From a virus, in IMG/VR virus record IMGVR_UViG_3300037264_001603, positions 1 through 64,000 of that record: DNA of 64,000 nt; one strand, 5' to 3'. Below are positions 1-7,392 of the stretch, in pieces. The notes under the pieces are model-generated. The model was not told where the DNA came from and did not search any database. It saw only the letters and a list, made by a program, of their open reading frames with translations. Positions within the stretch are counted from its first letter, which is position 1. Each line of letters begins with the position of its first letter. Position numbers and translations under genes: made by a program.

Positions 1-4
1 AGGT

Positions 5-75
5 TTAGGGGAGGACTACGGTATGGTGAGGGTCCCTAGGAAAATGTGGACGCATATGAGAGTGTTAGGGGAGGA
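5..75 (+). repeat. 11-bp direct repeat TTAGGGGAGGA, 60 bp apart
   Basis: Copies at 5-15 and 65-75 are identical and each carries an SD-like GGGGAGG. The 60-nt period is a multiple of three, so both copies read LGED in the same frame. Confidence 0.7.
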
Positions 76-166
76 TTCCTTGACAGCACTGGAAGAGTAT
101 CTTATGATTCTTCCTGTGGAGGCGTGCTGGCACAGGCGCATCTTAAGGAGACCCGATGGAATTTGA
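23..166 (+). CDS. small hypothetical protein (47 aa), possibly continuing left of the window
   Basis: The frame is open from base 2, and an ATG at 23 follows a GGGGAGG Shine-Dalgarno at 8-14 with 8-nt spacing. The peptide is basic and Trp/Met-rich, with the short sequence LGED encoded twice (upstream of the ATG and again mid-gene) by an 11-bp direct repeat. It overlaps the next gene by 11 nt and the promoter at 80-108 lies inside it. It could be the end of a longer gene cut by the window edge, or non-coding leader. No function recognised. Confidence 0.35.
   Translation: MVRVPRKMWTHMRVLGEDSLTALEEYLMILPVEACWHRRILRRPDGI
80..108 (+). promoter_or_regulatory. sigma70-like promoter TTGACA-N17-TATGAT
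   Basis: A perfect -35 TTGACA at 80-85, a 17-bp spacer and TATGAT at 103-108. The -10 sits in CTTATGATT, a core shared with 12948, 20956 and 25064. An imperfect hairpin (CCTGTG 113-118 / CACAGG 131-136, GGAGG in its loop side) begins about where the transcript should start. It should drive the gene at 156. Confidence 0.75.
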
Positions 167-419
167 AATTACCAAAGAGGGCATCCTCGCCGTGATCAAC
201 GCGTCCAGTAGTCTGAGCAAAGACGACATCCTGGAGTTGGCTAGAGAGAACTTCACTGCGGACGATCTACCTCCTGGGGAACCCTATATGCTCCTCATGC
301 TCGAAGAAGAAGAGCGGATTGACGGAGTAGACCGGGCCCATTGGTTCGTCATCCCCAGAGTCCGGATTGAGGAGATCTGTGTCAATCACTTGGAAGCAAC
401 CGGGCGATCTTGGGACTGA
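156..419 (+). CDS. hypothetical acidic protein (87 aa)
   Basis: The start ATG follows AAGGAG at 144-149. The protein is acidic with a central YMLLMLEEEE segment and a C-terminal VRIEEICVNHLEATGRSW tail. No conserved domain recognised. It is the first gene behind the TTGACA/TATGAT promoter at 80-108 and is followed by a 180-bp intergenic promoter region. Position directly behind a strong promoter suggests early or abundant expression, which is inference only. Confidence 0.7.
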   Translation: MEFEITKEGILAVINASSSLSKDDILELARENFTADDLPPGEPYMLLMLEEEERIDGVDRAHWFVIPRVRIEEICVNHLEATGRSWD

Positions 420-449
420 AAAAACCCCCTGGAAATGACCTTGAGTTTG

Positions 450-478
450 TTGCAAGTTAGCTCATTCTATCGTATAAT
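450..478 (+). promoter_or_regulatory. sigma70-like promoter TTGCAA-N17-TATAAT
   Basis: TTGCAA at 450-455, 17-bp spacer, consensus TATAAT at 473-478 within CGTATAATTC, a 10-mer also present at 24749 and 37437. The predicted start near 485 coincides with a 5-bp hairpin (GAGCA 488-492 / TGCTC 500-504). Confidence 0.8.
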
Positions 479-515
479 TCCTTTCAGGAGCATAGAGATT
501 GCTCTGAGTTCGTGT

Positions 516-579
516 GGATTACGCTCGTAGCGCGCCGAGAAAATTGTGTAAACACCCGGTTTTGCTCGGATTACGCTCG
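516..579 (+). repeat. 12-bp direct repeat GGATTACGCTCG in an untranslated leader
   Basis: Copies at 516-527 and 568-579 lie 52 bp apart in the 115-nt leader between the promoter at 450-478 and the gene at 600. They could be protein or RNA binding sites. Otherwise the 420-599 gap holds only the promoter and a start-site hairpin. Confidence 0.6.
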
Positions 580-599
580 ATTGCAAAATAGAGGTTTTC

Positions 600-932
600 A
601 TGCTTGAAACTGAGATCATACCCGTAGAGGAAGCCAGCTACGACAAGAAGACTATGCAAGCCAACTTCTCGGCTTTGCTTTATCTTCTCACTGAGCAGCA
701 GGCCATGATTGGCAAATTGCTCCAGGCGTTACTGGATTCGTCAACGATAAACTCACACCAGCTAACTGACATCACAGATACTCACTCGGGCAAGGAAGGA
801 TTGACCCCGACCTATACCCTATTGTACCAGCGCTACGCTCAATACTTCGTACGTACCAAAGCGCTACTAGACAACCCACCCGACGCGGACGGAACTTACC
901 GTGACAAACCCCAGGAGCCTACCAATGAGTAA
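600..932 (+). CDS. hypothetical protein (110 aa)
   Basis: ATG follows GAGG at 591-594. The first half is predicted helical (NFSALLYLLTEQQAMIGKLL), and the C-terminus is polar and proline-rich. It is the first gene after the promoter at 450-478 and overlaps the next gene by 8 nt, suggesting translational coupling. No family recognised. Confidence 0.7.
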   Translation: MLETEIIPVEEASYDKKTMQANFSALLYLLTEQQAMIGKLLQALLDSSTINSHQLTDITDTHSGKEGLTPTYTLLYQRYAQYFVRTKALLDNPPDADGTYRDKPQEPTNE

Positions 933-1317
933 CGGAAACGGTGTAATGGATAAACAGTCCCGCGGCGAATATGAGCAAATCTCCGAGCGCGATAAAGAGA
1001 TCCAGGCATCCTTTTGGGCCATGATCTTCCTGACTTCGGAAATGGCTTTGGCTTTTCGGGCTCTCCGCGACAAGTTACAGGCCCGGGGCTCTTTGCTACC
1101 CGAGGACAACGCTGCCATTGATCAGATTGCCTCCAGTGGGGAGAATCTGCGCCGCGCCTATGAACATATTGAGCATGCCTTCCGCGAGAAGTACGAGCGG
1201 GTCCGGACAGCCATGGACTCCCCCGCAGAAGTTACCGAAGTGGTACACAAGCAACAGGCGCGAGAGACGATTGATTTGAACAAGCCGCAATTCAAGATAG
1301 TTACAGACATGAAGTAG
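925..1317 (+). CDS. hypothetical helical protein (130 aa)
   Basis: The start chosen is ATG 925, 8 nt after AGGAG at 912-916; an in-frame GTG at 901 lacks comparable support. The protein is largely helical with a membrane-like or amphipathic stretch (ASFWAMIFLTSEMALAF, near residues 27-44) followed by charged helices. It overlaps the upstream stop by 8 nt. Function unknown. Confidence 0.7.
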   Translation: MSNGNGVMDKQSRGEYEQISERDKEIQASFWAMIFLTSEMALAFRALRDKLQARGSLLPEDNAAIDQIASSGENLRRAYEHIEHAFREKYERVRTAMDSPAEVTEVVHKQQARETIDLNKPQFKIVTDMK

Positions 1318-1326
1318 GGGATTATC

Positions 1327-1701
1327 ATGAACAAAGAGATTCACATTGACATGGAAGAGACGACCACCGCTTTGGCCGAAAGGCTAGCCCGCGATACCAT
1401 GTTCCAAGCCATCTGTAAGGGTGAACCTCAAGCCATGCGTCGTCTTGAACAGCAGGGTAGTATCAATATCCCTATCGACCTTCGAAGAGAGGCTCCACTT
1501 GGTCAACGCCAGGTCGAGTCTCTTTTGCGTTTTATGGTCCCGCGCGAAATTGAGCGGGCCCTGGAAGACGCAGAAGGGGACAATAAAGTCTACGACGCAC
1601 TTGGAGAGCATCGAATTTTAGGTAGACCCCGTGGAAAGAACAAGGGGAGGATTCTACAACAATGTGGAAAGCCATCAAAGACGAAATTGCTCGTGACGTG
1701 A
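1327..1701 (+). CDS. hypothetical protein (124 aa)
   Basis: ATG follows an AGGGG-type SD nine bases upstream. The first 100 residues look helical and acidic (LAERLARDTMFQAICKGE). The C-terminal 25 residues are basic (GRPRGKNKGR) and overlap the start of the next small membrane protein by 40 nt. The basic tail could bind nucleic acid. No family recognised. Confidence 0.65.
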   Translation: MNKEIHIDMEETTTALAERLARDTMFQAICKGEPQAMRRLEQQGSINIPIDLRREAPLGQRQVESLLRFMVPREIERALEDAEGDNKVYDALGEHRILGRPRGKNKGRILQQCGKPSKTKLLVT

Positions 1702-1820
1702 AAGGACTTTTGGCTTTACTCGGCATCCTGTTCCTGATCTCTATTCCAGGTTGGGGAGTGCTTGGCTTCCTCTACTTCCTGAACCAGTTCTGCAAAGCTC
1801 TGGGCATTGACGTCCAGTAG
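1662..1820 (+). CDS. small single-pass membrane protein (52 aa)
   Basis: ATG 1662 lies 11 nt after GGGAGG at 1645-1650. A charged N-terminus (MWKAIKDEIARDVKG) is followed by about 25 hydrophobic residues (LLALLGILFLISIPGWGVL) and a short tail, so one transmembrane helix. It is followed immediately by a second small membrane protein. The pair could serve lysis or envelope modification, but there is no direct evidence. Confidence 0.55.
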   Translation: MWKAIKDEIARDVKGLLALLGILFLISIPGWGVLGFLYFLNQFCKALGIDVQ

Positions 1821-1830
1821 GAGCGTGGGC

Positions 1831-2013
1831 ATGTTGCTGTTTCTGTTACGATTGGTACTAGGCTGCCTTGTAGCTATTGGCTGCTGGCTCTTTGGAACCG
1901 CTATAGGAGTGCTGTTGTTTCCTAATGGTTCCCCCGCCGAAAATTTGGCAATTGTGCCCTCGGCTGCGGGCCTGTTCGTTGGGATTCAACTCGCTTTCCG
2001 ACGAGTGTGGTAG
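1831..2013 (+). CDS. small two-helix membrane protein (60 aa)
   Basis: ATG 1831 is preceded by AGGAG at 1819-1823, which overlaps the stop of the gene before it. There are two hydrophobic segments, about residues 2-30 and 39-56, joined by a short Pro/Asn loop (FPNGSPAEN). Topology would fit a small holin or membrane effector, but nothing else supports that. Confidence 0.6.
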   Translation: MLLFLLRLVLGCLVAIGCWLFGTAIGVLLFPNGSPAENLAIVPSAAGLFVGIQLAFRRVW

Positions 2014-2039
2014 AATGAAAGGTTCCAAGGAGGAGCTGA

Positions 2040-2858
2040 GTGCCAATTCTGACGAACGTATCGCTCCAGTTCGATGGGAAAAACGAATACCTGGAGAATG
2101 CGTTTCAGCAGGCGATCGGGATAGCCAACCTATGGACTATTACGATCTGGATCAAACCGAAAGAGACGCCTAGTGTTTTTACGGCTTCCGGCCAGCCCCT
2201 TTTTAAGCCAGACGGAAAAGCTCTCCTCCACATCAAGGGAGTGCTGCACAGAAACGAGGTTCTGATTTGGGGAGACCGGATCAAGGACAGCGTTAGCGAA
2301 GAATTCATTGTAGTAGAGAACTGGAATGCAGACTCGGGTCGCATTCGAGTTACCAGATTCAACATGGCCCAGAAGCGACAGGAGTGGCGACTTTTTGCCT
2401 GTGCTTGGGATGGTAATAACTTGACTGCCTGGGATAATGGCATCAAGTTGACAGATACATACGACACGGTTTCAGGAACCGGGTCTTTCATCATGGAAGA
2501 CCCGACCACGTCCGGGCGGACTCGCGCATTGCGCTTAGGGGTGGCCTATACGGGCTCACCCTACACATTAGAAGACCCGCGGCTAGTGGCGTGGTCGGGA
2601 CTCCTTGGTCCCGTCGGAGTTTGGAACACGGTACTGGGCGATCTTGAACTAGGAGCGATTGCTTCTGGAACGTTCGCATACGACCTGAGTACCAACTCTG
2701 GGACCTATACCTCCAGTGGAACTTTAGTTCACTGGTGGCGGTTAGGTGCCGATAGTGCCGATATAGGCAAAGACTACACCCCAACGGGGGACAAATCAAT
2801 AAACATCGGAGTTGACGCCACCGTCACCGGCACCAACATAGTAGTGGATTCGCCATGA
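2040..2858 (+). CDS. LamG/concanavalin A-like adhesin (272 aa), copy 1
   Basis: GTG start behind AAGGAGG. The fold signature is a LamG-type jelly roll: opening SLQFDGKNEYL, then WTITIWIKP, a central LFACAWDGNNLTAWDNG strand pair and a closing GPVGVWNTVL. It is a clear paralogue of the protein at 18879 (DGKN-YL, IANLWT/VANTWT, and IGKD near the C-terminus align). Such domains bind carbohydrate or surface polymers, so a receptor-binding or virion-surface role is inferred. It overlaps the next gene by 4 nt, forming a two-gene cassette. Confidence 0.8.
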   Translation: MPILTNVSLQFDGKNEYLENAFQQAIGIANLWTITIWIKPKETPSVFTASGQPLFKPDGKALLHIKGVLHRNEVLIWGDRIKDSVSEEFIVVENWNADSGRIRVTRFNMAQKRQEWRLFACAWDGNNLTAWDNGIKLTDTYDTVSGTGSFIMEDPTTSGRTRALRLGVAYTGSPYTLEDPRLVAWSGLLGPVGVWNTVLGDLELGAIASGTFAYDLSTNSGTYTSSGTLVHWWRLGADSADIGKDYTPTGDKSINIGVDATVTGTNIVVDSP

Positions 2859-3580
2859 CCGCGGAGAATGGATTCAATAGAGCGCCGATACAGAGTACGG
2901 CTACTAATGGTCCTCTTTTCACGGACCAGGAATTTTCCTGGGTCCACACGGAAGGCATTACTGGAAGTGGTTCTTTCCTCGTGATCTTCGTAGGCTCGAT
3001 TGAAACTAGTCGAGAAGGAAGAGCACAGGCACTTAGCGCGACTTTTTCAGGAGCCACCAATCAAATGTTAACTCTGGCACACGAGTTAACAGGTAATGGC
3101 CGTGCATTTCCTTCGGCCCACATTTTCACATTGACCGAGCCTGACTTTGAGGGAACCTATCCCGATACAAGCGGGACCATCACGGTGAGAATGAATGAAC
3201 CCGTGTCCAATGCTCACGCCCTCTCTGTAGTTTTTTCGGGCGTGAACACTACGTCTCTAGGTTATTCGCCGAGCAGTTTCCGCAGCCGGGTAGAAAACAA
3301 TATCACATCTACCGGAACCTTAAGCGGCTCTCTCTCAGCAGTTCCTGGAGACCTACTAGTAGATTGTGTCGTAGCCAACGCGGGTATTCCCGACGATCAT
3401 ACGCTGGGATCCGATCAGATTTTGATTGACCATCTTTATCTGAATTCGGGAGAAAGCGCAGCCATGTCAGTAAGTCACAAGTTCGCCAGCACCGCAGCAC
3501 ACACTAAGGGTATGTTCCGTAGCGGAGTTACCGCTCTGGACACCGTTAGTGAAGTCAAATTCGTGGTAAAGATGCACTGA
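2855..3580 (+). CDS. beta-rich virion-surface protein (241 aa), partner of LamG copy 1
   Basis: Starts in an ATGA overlap with the LamG gene. It is Ser/Thr/Gly-rich with alternating hydrophobic residues typical of beta-sandwich fibre proteins. It is paralogous to the protein at 19685, which also follows a LamG gene: DCVVANAG..DDHTLGSDQ here matches the DVCMSEASNHQTHTLGASQ region there. The conserved order suggests the two products act together, probably on the virion surface. Confidence 0.75.
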   Translation: MTAENGFNRAPIQSTATNGPLFTDQEFSWVHTEGITGSGSFLVIFVGSIETSREGRAQALSATFSGATNQMLTLAHELTGNGRAFPSAHIFTLTEPDFEGTYPDTSGTITVRMNEPVSNAHALSVVFSGVNTTSLGYSPSSFRSRVENNITSTGTLSGSLSAVPGDLLVDCVVANAGIPDDHTLGSDQILIDHLYLNSGESAAMSVSHKFASTAAHTKGMFRSGVTALDTVSEVKFVVKMH

Positions 3581-3747
3581 TGTCTACCGAGGATTTCTTC
3601 TTCAACATTCTCAAAGAGTACGTAGAGAAGCTAGGTAAACCAAAACCCTCTTTGACTGAAGAGGAAGTTCGGGAGCTAGAAACTCAAGCCACCGATAGAG
3701 AAGAACAGGAGAGGGAAACCCCTACTCCAGAGGATGACAATGAGTAA
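3580..3747 (+). CDS. small acidic protein (55 aa)
   Basis: ATG overlaps the TGA of the preceding gene (ATGA). The N-terminal amphipathic helix (MSTEDFFFNILKEYVEKLG) is followed by a very acidic tail rich in Glu, Thr and Pro. Overlap with genes on both sides supports it as a real operon member. Function unknown. Confidence 0.55.
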   Translation: MSTEDFFFNILKEYVEKLGKPKPSLTEEEVRELETQATDREEQERETPTPEDDNE

Positions 3748-3997
3748 GGTATTGCTAGATCATGCAGAGAAGGTCCGCGACCGCTATGAAGTGCTGGTAG
3801 ACAAAATACCAACCGAGGACAAGATCATTATGGCACATGAAGCCGAACAGAATGCAAGTTTGGCCCCCTGGGAGATTTCCGAAATTGTGCAAAGCGCACT
3901 AGCCGAACTTCCAGAGGGCATGGAAGAGCATGTCGATGTCCTATTCGATGTAGTTTATGATGCAGTGTCTGAGGCCCTAGAGCGGGCGCGAGGGTAA
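3740..3997 (+). CDS. hypothetical helical protein (85 aa)
   Basis: ATG 3740 is preferred over ATG 3734 because GAGG at 3730-3733 is then 6 nt away. The product is an acidic all-helical protein (KVLLDHAEKVRDRYEVLVDKI; ALAELPEGMEEHVDVLFDVV). No family recognised. Translationally coupled to the small acidic gene before it. Confidence 0.65.
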   Translation: MSKVLLDHAEKVRDRYEVLVDKIPTEDKIIMAHEAEQNASLAPWEISEIVQSALAELPEGMEEHVDVLFDVVYDAVSEALERARG

Positions 3998-3999
3998 CT

Positions 4000-4152
4000 A
4001 TGCCCAGTGAATTGCTCCTAGAGCAGAAGCAGAAAATCATCAATCGAATCGAGGGTGAGAGGGCTTATATCCAGCCGGAACTCATTTCGGCTTTGGCCCT
4101 CATCGAAATTCTGGAGAGACTGGAGAATGAAAAGGACCAAAATCTACGTTGA
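4000..4152 (+). CDS. small helical protein (50 aa)
   Basis: ATG 4000 lies two bases after the previous stop. The product is a short Glu/Leu-rich helix (LLLEQKQKIINRIEGERAY). It overlaps the next gene by 26 nt. Too short to classify; retained because the spacing and overlap fit the operon. Confidence 0.5.
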   Translation: MPSELLLEQKQKIINRIEGERAYIQPELISALALIEILERLENEKDQNLR

Positions 4153-4327
4153 TGGATTTTTGGCGGCGGAAATTGACACTCCCAGCACTAGGTATTTGCT
4201 GGACCAAGAGATCAAGACCAATCCACTCATTCAGGCTGCCCTCAAGGACAAGAAGATCCTCAACACTGTCCCCATCCCCCACGATTACCCCCAATTCGTA
4301 ATCGTGGCCACGGAGTTATCCGAATGA
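4127..4327 (+). CDS. hypothetical protein (66 aa), tandem paralogue 1
   Basis: ATG 4127 follows GGAGAG at 4112-4117. It opens with KRTKIYVDGFLAAEIDTP, which aligns with KIFVDGELADTFDVP in the next gene. Both continue with a helix (LIQAALKDKK / KLTAVLEGRD) and a closing strand ending VATELSE / VTTRPE. The two look like a tandem duplication of a small alpha-beta fold. Function unknown. Confidence 0.65.
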   Translation: MKRTKIYVDGFLAAEIDTPSTRYLLDQEIKTNPLIQAALKDKKILNTVPIPHDYPQFVIVATELSE

Positions 4328-4560
4328 TTACCTATTTCTCCCTAGATACCCTTTCGCATTTTGGGGGTTGTACCCTCAAGATCTTTGTGGACGGGGAGTT
4401 GGCAGATACTTTTGATGTTCCCAAAGAGCCCGCGCCTGGGGACCAACTTACTACCCCCAAACTCACTGCAGTCTTAGAAGGACGAGACGTCGTCAGTGTG
4501 AACTTTGTGGGGACGATGGTACTTGTAACCACTCGTCCCGAGATTGCGGATGGGGACTGA
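4324..4560 (+). CDS. hypothetical protein (78 aa), tandem paralogue 2
   Basis: Starts in an ATGA overlap with its paralogue. It shares the KI-VDG-LA opening and the helix-strand end of the gene at 4127, with an 8-residue N-terminal addition. The next gene begins on its TGA. Function unknown. Confidence 0.65.
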   Translation: MITYFSLDTLSHFGGCTLKIFVDGELADTFDVPKEPAPGDQLTTPKLTAVLEGRDVVSVNFVGTMVLVTTRPEIADGD

Positions 4561-4751
4561 TGCGCAAGGAAGACTTCGTCTGTGACTTCTGTGATCAGCC
4601 GGCGTCCAAGCTTCGACGAGTGGCTCTCGATGGGGACTATGACCGCTTGACAGCTGGACACAAGCCCAAGTACGCCTGTGAGCCTTGCAGCGTCCAGAAA
4701 GAGAAAGAGCGTATGGGTTTGGAGCGCGGCCCGAAAAAAGCCAAATTTTGA
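4560..4751 (+). CDS. small zinc-finger protein (63 aa)
   Basis: ATG overlaps the upstream TGA. Two CxxC pairs (CDFC near residue 8 and CEPC near residue 40) form a zinc-ribbon pattern, followed by a Lys/Arg-rich tail (KEKERMGLERGPKKAKF). The combination suggests nucleic-acid binding or a regulator. Closes a run of overlapping genes that began at 3580. Confidence 0.65.
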   Translation: MRKEDFVCDFCDQPASKLRRVALDGDYDRLTAGHKPKYACEPCSVQKEKERMGLERGPKKAKF

Positions 4752-4784
4752 GCGCGCGCTAAACGAATAGGGTTCCACCCAGTA

Positions 4785-4827
4785 GGGAGAGAGGAAGGAC
4801 TTTCCAATCCACTCTCCCTCCTATAAT
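4785..4827 (+). promoter_or_regulatory. strong hairpin followed by a lone TATAAT box
   Basis: GGGAGAG (4785-4791) pairs with CTCTCCC (4812-4818), with an inner GGAA/TTCC stem. TATAAT sits at 4822-4827, 15 nt before the next gene, but no convincing -35 is present 16-18 bp upstream. This may be a terminator plus a weak or activator-dependent promoter. Confidence 0.4.
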
Positions 4828-4841
4828 CCCGTAGAGGCGAT

Positions 4842-5180
4842 ATGACTACCAAGAATCAGGTAGAGCAGCAACTACGTACCAGTTGGGATTTACCAGAGAC
4901 AACCAAGCATCTCCAGCATGTGGTGCAGGAGATAGAGAAGTGTGTTCCAGGAGAGCGTACCAAAGAGCTGATGTATGAGCTGGTTTGTATGGTCATGGAA
5001 TGTGGCGAAAGACTGCATGAGCTGGAGACCCGTATGGCAACCGGCAATATTGTGGAGGATAATGCCAAAAGGGAAGAGAGATATCGAGTGGAATTGCAAC
5101 AGGCCAAACGGAAGGGTGAGGAAGGTACCAATGCGTACTACCATCACGATCCTGCTGATGTCAAGAACTGGCGTGGCTAA
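4842..5180 (+). CDS. hypothetical helical protein (112 aa)
   Basis: ATG follows GAGG at 4834-4837. The sequence is helical throughout (TKHLQHVVQEIEKCVPGERTKEL) with a basic, coiled-coil-like second half ending in YYHHDPADVKNWRG. Followed by a 136-nt gap holding the promoter at 5255-5283. No family recognised. Confidence 0.65.
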   Translation: MTTKNQVEQQLRTSWDLPETTKHLQHVVQEIEKCVPGERTKELMYELVCMVMECGERLHELETRMATGNIVEDNAKREERYRVELQQAKRKGEEGTNAYYHHDPADVKNWRG

Positions 5181-5254
5181 AAGCAGTTACAATAGGGGAA
5201 TTGGCTATACCCAAACGCGCGAAATTTTTTCACAAAGGCCAGACCTAAAGCTTG

Positions 5255-5283
5255 TTGACTTTCCAGGGTTTCTGCGGTATAAT
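5255..5283 (+). promoter_or_regulatory. sigma70-like promoter TTGACT-N17-TATAAT
   Basis: TTGACT at 5255-5260, a 17-bp spacer and a consensus TATAAT at 5278-5283. A 4-bp hairpin GAGT-CGAGA-ACTC (5288-5300) lies at the predicted transcript start. Drives the cupin gene at 5317. Confidence 0.8.
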
Positions 5284-5316
5284 TGAAGAGTCGAGAACTC
5301 ACAGGAAATGGAGACC

Positions 5317-5730
5317 ATGAGCGATCACCACTACGAACGAAACTGGTTGACCAAAAGGGAAATCTATCGAAAACCAGGAGAACTCTACCTTAGCCGCTAC
5401 GTCATTTTCCGATGTCGGTGGTTTGGTGCGTACATCCATAAGTTCTGGATTTCGGATTACGATGTTCCCCATGATCACCCCTGGAATTTCCTATCGATTC
5501 CGCTAACCACCGGGTACCGGGAGCATTTGCCTGACGGGACCAGTATTTGGCGGGGAGCCCTCAATCCCAAGTTCCGCACCGCAAACGAGTTTCATTGGGT
5601 GGAACTGGAGAAGGGCCCCGCTTGGACGTTTTTCCTGCATGGACGCCGACGTCGTGAATGGGGATTTTTGACCAAAGACGGATGGGTGGACAACGAAACG
5701 TACAACAAAAGCTTAGGCCTGTCCCAATAG
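5317..5730 (+). CDS. cupin-like protein (137 aa)
   Basis: ATG 5317 is chosen because AGGAA at 5303-5307 is 9 nt away; ATG 5308 would sit almost on the SD. The central DVPHDHPWNFLSIPLTTGY segment, with its His-x-His metal-binding pattern followed by GY, and the later FLHGRRRREWGF are typical of small cupins found in phages. The residues probably bind a divalent metal, but the substrate is unknown. First gene behind a strong promoter. Confidence 0.7.
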   Translation: MSDHHYERNWLTKREIYRKPGELYLSRYVIFRCRWFGAYIHKFWISDYDVPHDHPWNFLSIPLTTGYREHLPDGTSIWRGALNPKFRTANEFHWVELEKGPAWTFFLHGRRRREWGFLTKDGWVDNETYNKSLGLSQ

Positions 5731-5738
5731 GAGAGCGT

Positions 5739-6026
5739 ATGAACTTCTGGTCAATTTACCTTCCTGTCTTTGCTGCCTTAGTCAGTGCATTCGCTGTTAC
5801 AGAAGTGTTCCATCTCGGACTAGGGTACTATTTTCACAAGAAGCAGGAAAAGCTACGCAAGGAATTTGAAGAGAAGGTAGCTCGGGGTGAAATTGATCCC
5901 ATGCAAATGATGTTTGGTGGGATGGGGCCGCCGCCTGGAATGAGCTACAACCCGCTACCCACCGTAGAAGGTACCGAGAATGTCATAGTGCCAACTACGA
6001 AAGAAGGACATGGTCAGTACCTTTAA
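5739..6026 (+). CDS. single-pass membrane protein (95 aa)
   Basis: ATG 5739 follows AGGAG overlapping the previous stop. One N-terminal transmembrane helix (YLPVFAALVSAFAVTEVFHLGLGYYF) is followed by a charged coiled-coil segment and a Met/Gly/Pro-rich region (MMFGGMGPPPGM). Overlaps the glycosylase gene by 17 nt. Function unknown. Confidence 0.65.
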   Translation: MNFWSIYLPVFAALVSAFAVTEVFHLGLGYYFHKKQEKLRKEFEEKVARGEIDPMQMMFGGMGPPPGMSYNPLPTVEGTENVIVPTTKEGHGQYL

Positions 6027-6603
6027 CACTCTGGTCCAGATCGCAGCGTTGACTTACGATTGTAATGCGTGCGGGTTGTGTGCCACGAGAAACAACAGCG
6101 TTCCCGGAGAAGGACATTCCCGAGCACGTTTGATGTTCGTTGGAGAAGGTCCGGGAGAAACAGAGGACGCGGAGGGGCGTCCCTTCGTAGGGAAAGCCGG
6201 GGCGTTACTCAATGAAGCCCTGCGGTTGGCAGACATTGAGCGCGAGGCGGTGTTTATCACCAACGTGGTAAAATGTCGTCCTCCAGGCAATCGAAATCCG
6301 TCCCAAGAAGAAATGACAAGTTGCTCACCATACCTGTTCAAACAGATTGAAGTAATCAAACCTGGGATGATCGTTCTTCTAGGTAAAGTAGCATCGGAGT
6401 TTCTTCTACAGCGGCCGGTGAAAATTACCAAAGAGAATGGTAAATTGGATTTCCTCCCCAGCGGTACTTGTGTGATGCCGGTTTTACACCCGGCCTATGT
6501 TTTGCGAAATCATCAGCCGGAAGTACGTGCAAGTTTCTTCCGAGCTATCCAAGATGCGAGGAACATAGCCTATGGAAACTCCGATCCTGGATTACATGCG
6601 TAA
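6010..6603 (+). CDS. type-4 (Fe-S) uracil-DNA glycosylase (197 aa)
   Basis: Removes uracil from DNA by hydrolysing the N-glycosidic bond. The four cluster cysteines C18, C21, C90 and C106 match the family-4 spacing (CxxC...C-x15-C). GEGPGE at 45-50 is the active-site loop, RPFVGKAG follows, and HPAYVLRN (H160) is the second catalytic motif. Length is normal for the family. It implies that uracil is treated as damage in this phage, consistent with the dUTPase at 26603. Confidence 0.93.
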   Translation: MVSTFNTLVQIAALTYDCNACGLCATRNNSVPGEGHSRARLMFVGEGPGETEDAEGRPFVGKAGALLNEALRLADIEREAVFITNVVKCRPPGNRNPSQEEMTSCSPYLFKQIEVIKPGMIVLLGKVASEFLLQRPVKITKENGKLDFLPSGTCVMPVLHPAYVLRNHQPEVRASFFRAIQDARNIAYGNSDPGLHA

Positions 6604-6724
6604 GGTTCTAGATGAACACACCTTGCCGCTGGCTGATCGTGGTGCGGGGCTAGTAGATGCTCCTTGGTTGGTCGACATGATCCACAAGGTGGAGGAAGTG
6701 TACAAGAATGACCAGCCACGTTAG
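6572..6724 (+). CDS. small hypothetical protein (50 aa)
   Basis: ATG 6572 lies 10 nt after GAGG at 6558-6561, inside the end of the glycosylase gene. The product is an acidic helical peptide (METPILDYMRKVLDEHTLPL...). It overlaps the following small gene by 17 nt. The chained overlaps support translation. No family recognised. Confidence 0.5.
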   Translation: METPILDYMRKVLDEHTLPLADRGAGLVDAPWLVDMIHKVEEVYKNDQPR

Positions 6725-6878
6725 CCTACCTCCACTGCAAGACTATGCACACAAATTGATGCTCTTGGAGGCCATTCGCTGCTACACAGAGCAGGATTAT
6801 TACGGGCTGAAGTGGATCGAAGTACAAATGTTCACCTTCGTGAACCGATTGCGGGAGTTGGATAAACTTGACCGATAA
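6708..6878 (+). CDS. small hypothetical protein (56 aa)
   Basis: ATG 6708 with GGAGG at 6691-6695 upstream. Helical, with aromatic residues in YTEQDYYGLKWIEVQMFTF. Overlaps both neighbours. Function unknown. Confidence 0.5.
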   Translation: MTSHVSLPPLQDYAHKLMLLEAIRCYTEQDYYGLKWIEVQMFTFVNRLRELDKLDR

Positions 6879-7107
6879 CAAAGATGATGACAATCTTCAT
6901 GAGGGAAGTGATAATCTGATTTGCTTCAATTTCGTGATTGATCTACACGACAATCGCGACCCAGGGGCTTGGGATAGAATCCTTGATGCGTTCATCGAGG
7001 CCGTTGAAAAAGAAGGTGCGTGCGCAGGCGGGGGCCTCCACGAAACTGGAACCAACAAGTATTGCGACATCTGTCAGGAAGAGGACGATGACGATGGAGA
7101 ACTTTAG
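6868..7107 (+). CDS. acidic Cys-containing protein (79 aa)
   Basis: TTG start at 6868 with GGGAG at 6853-6857; no in-frame ATG lies near the N-terminus. Highly acidic at both ends (DNKDDDN; EEDDDDGEL). The core carries ICFNFVIDLHDNRDPGAWDRILDAF, and a CDIC pair lies near the C-terminus. No family recognised. Confidence 0.6.
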   Translation: MTDNKDDDNLHEGSDNLICFNFVIDLHDNRDPGAWDRILDAFIEAVEKEGACAGGGLHETGTNKYCDICQEEDDDDGEL

Positions 7108-7387
7108 GGAGATTGGGGAATACATCCGCGCGCACTTTATGGGCTGTCGGTTTGTGGGCATCTCCAGTGATAATGAGGTCTTCATCGAATTCGAGAACGA
7201 TGATCTCGATATCCACCTAGGCACTTCCCAACGACTACGGGAACTCTTTCCCTACATCGCCAAGGTGACGACGGTAGTGAAACCATCTCTTGCTCAGGTC
7301 AAGCAGATGGTAGATGAACTGAATTCTCTTTTGGAAGAGCCAAAGCCTGCTCCGAAACCACCCCTGCTGGGCATTGGAGAGTTCTAG
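7094..7387 (+). CDS. hypothetical protein (97 aa)
   Basis: ATG 7094 is 9 nt after GAGG at 7081-7084, which makes it better placed than ATG 7088. An N-terminal alpha-beta region (CRFVGISSDNEVFIEFENDDLDI) is followed by a helix and a proline-rich tail (EEPKPAPKPPLLG). Overlaps the preceding acidic gene by 14 nt. Function unknown. Confidence 0.65.
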   Translation: MENFREIGEYIRAHFMGCRFVGISSDNEVFIEFENDDLDIHLGTSQRLRELFPYIAKVTTVVKPSLAQVKQMVDELNSLLEEPKPAPKPPLLGIGEF

Positions 7388-7392
7388 GTTGC

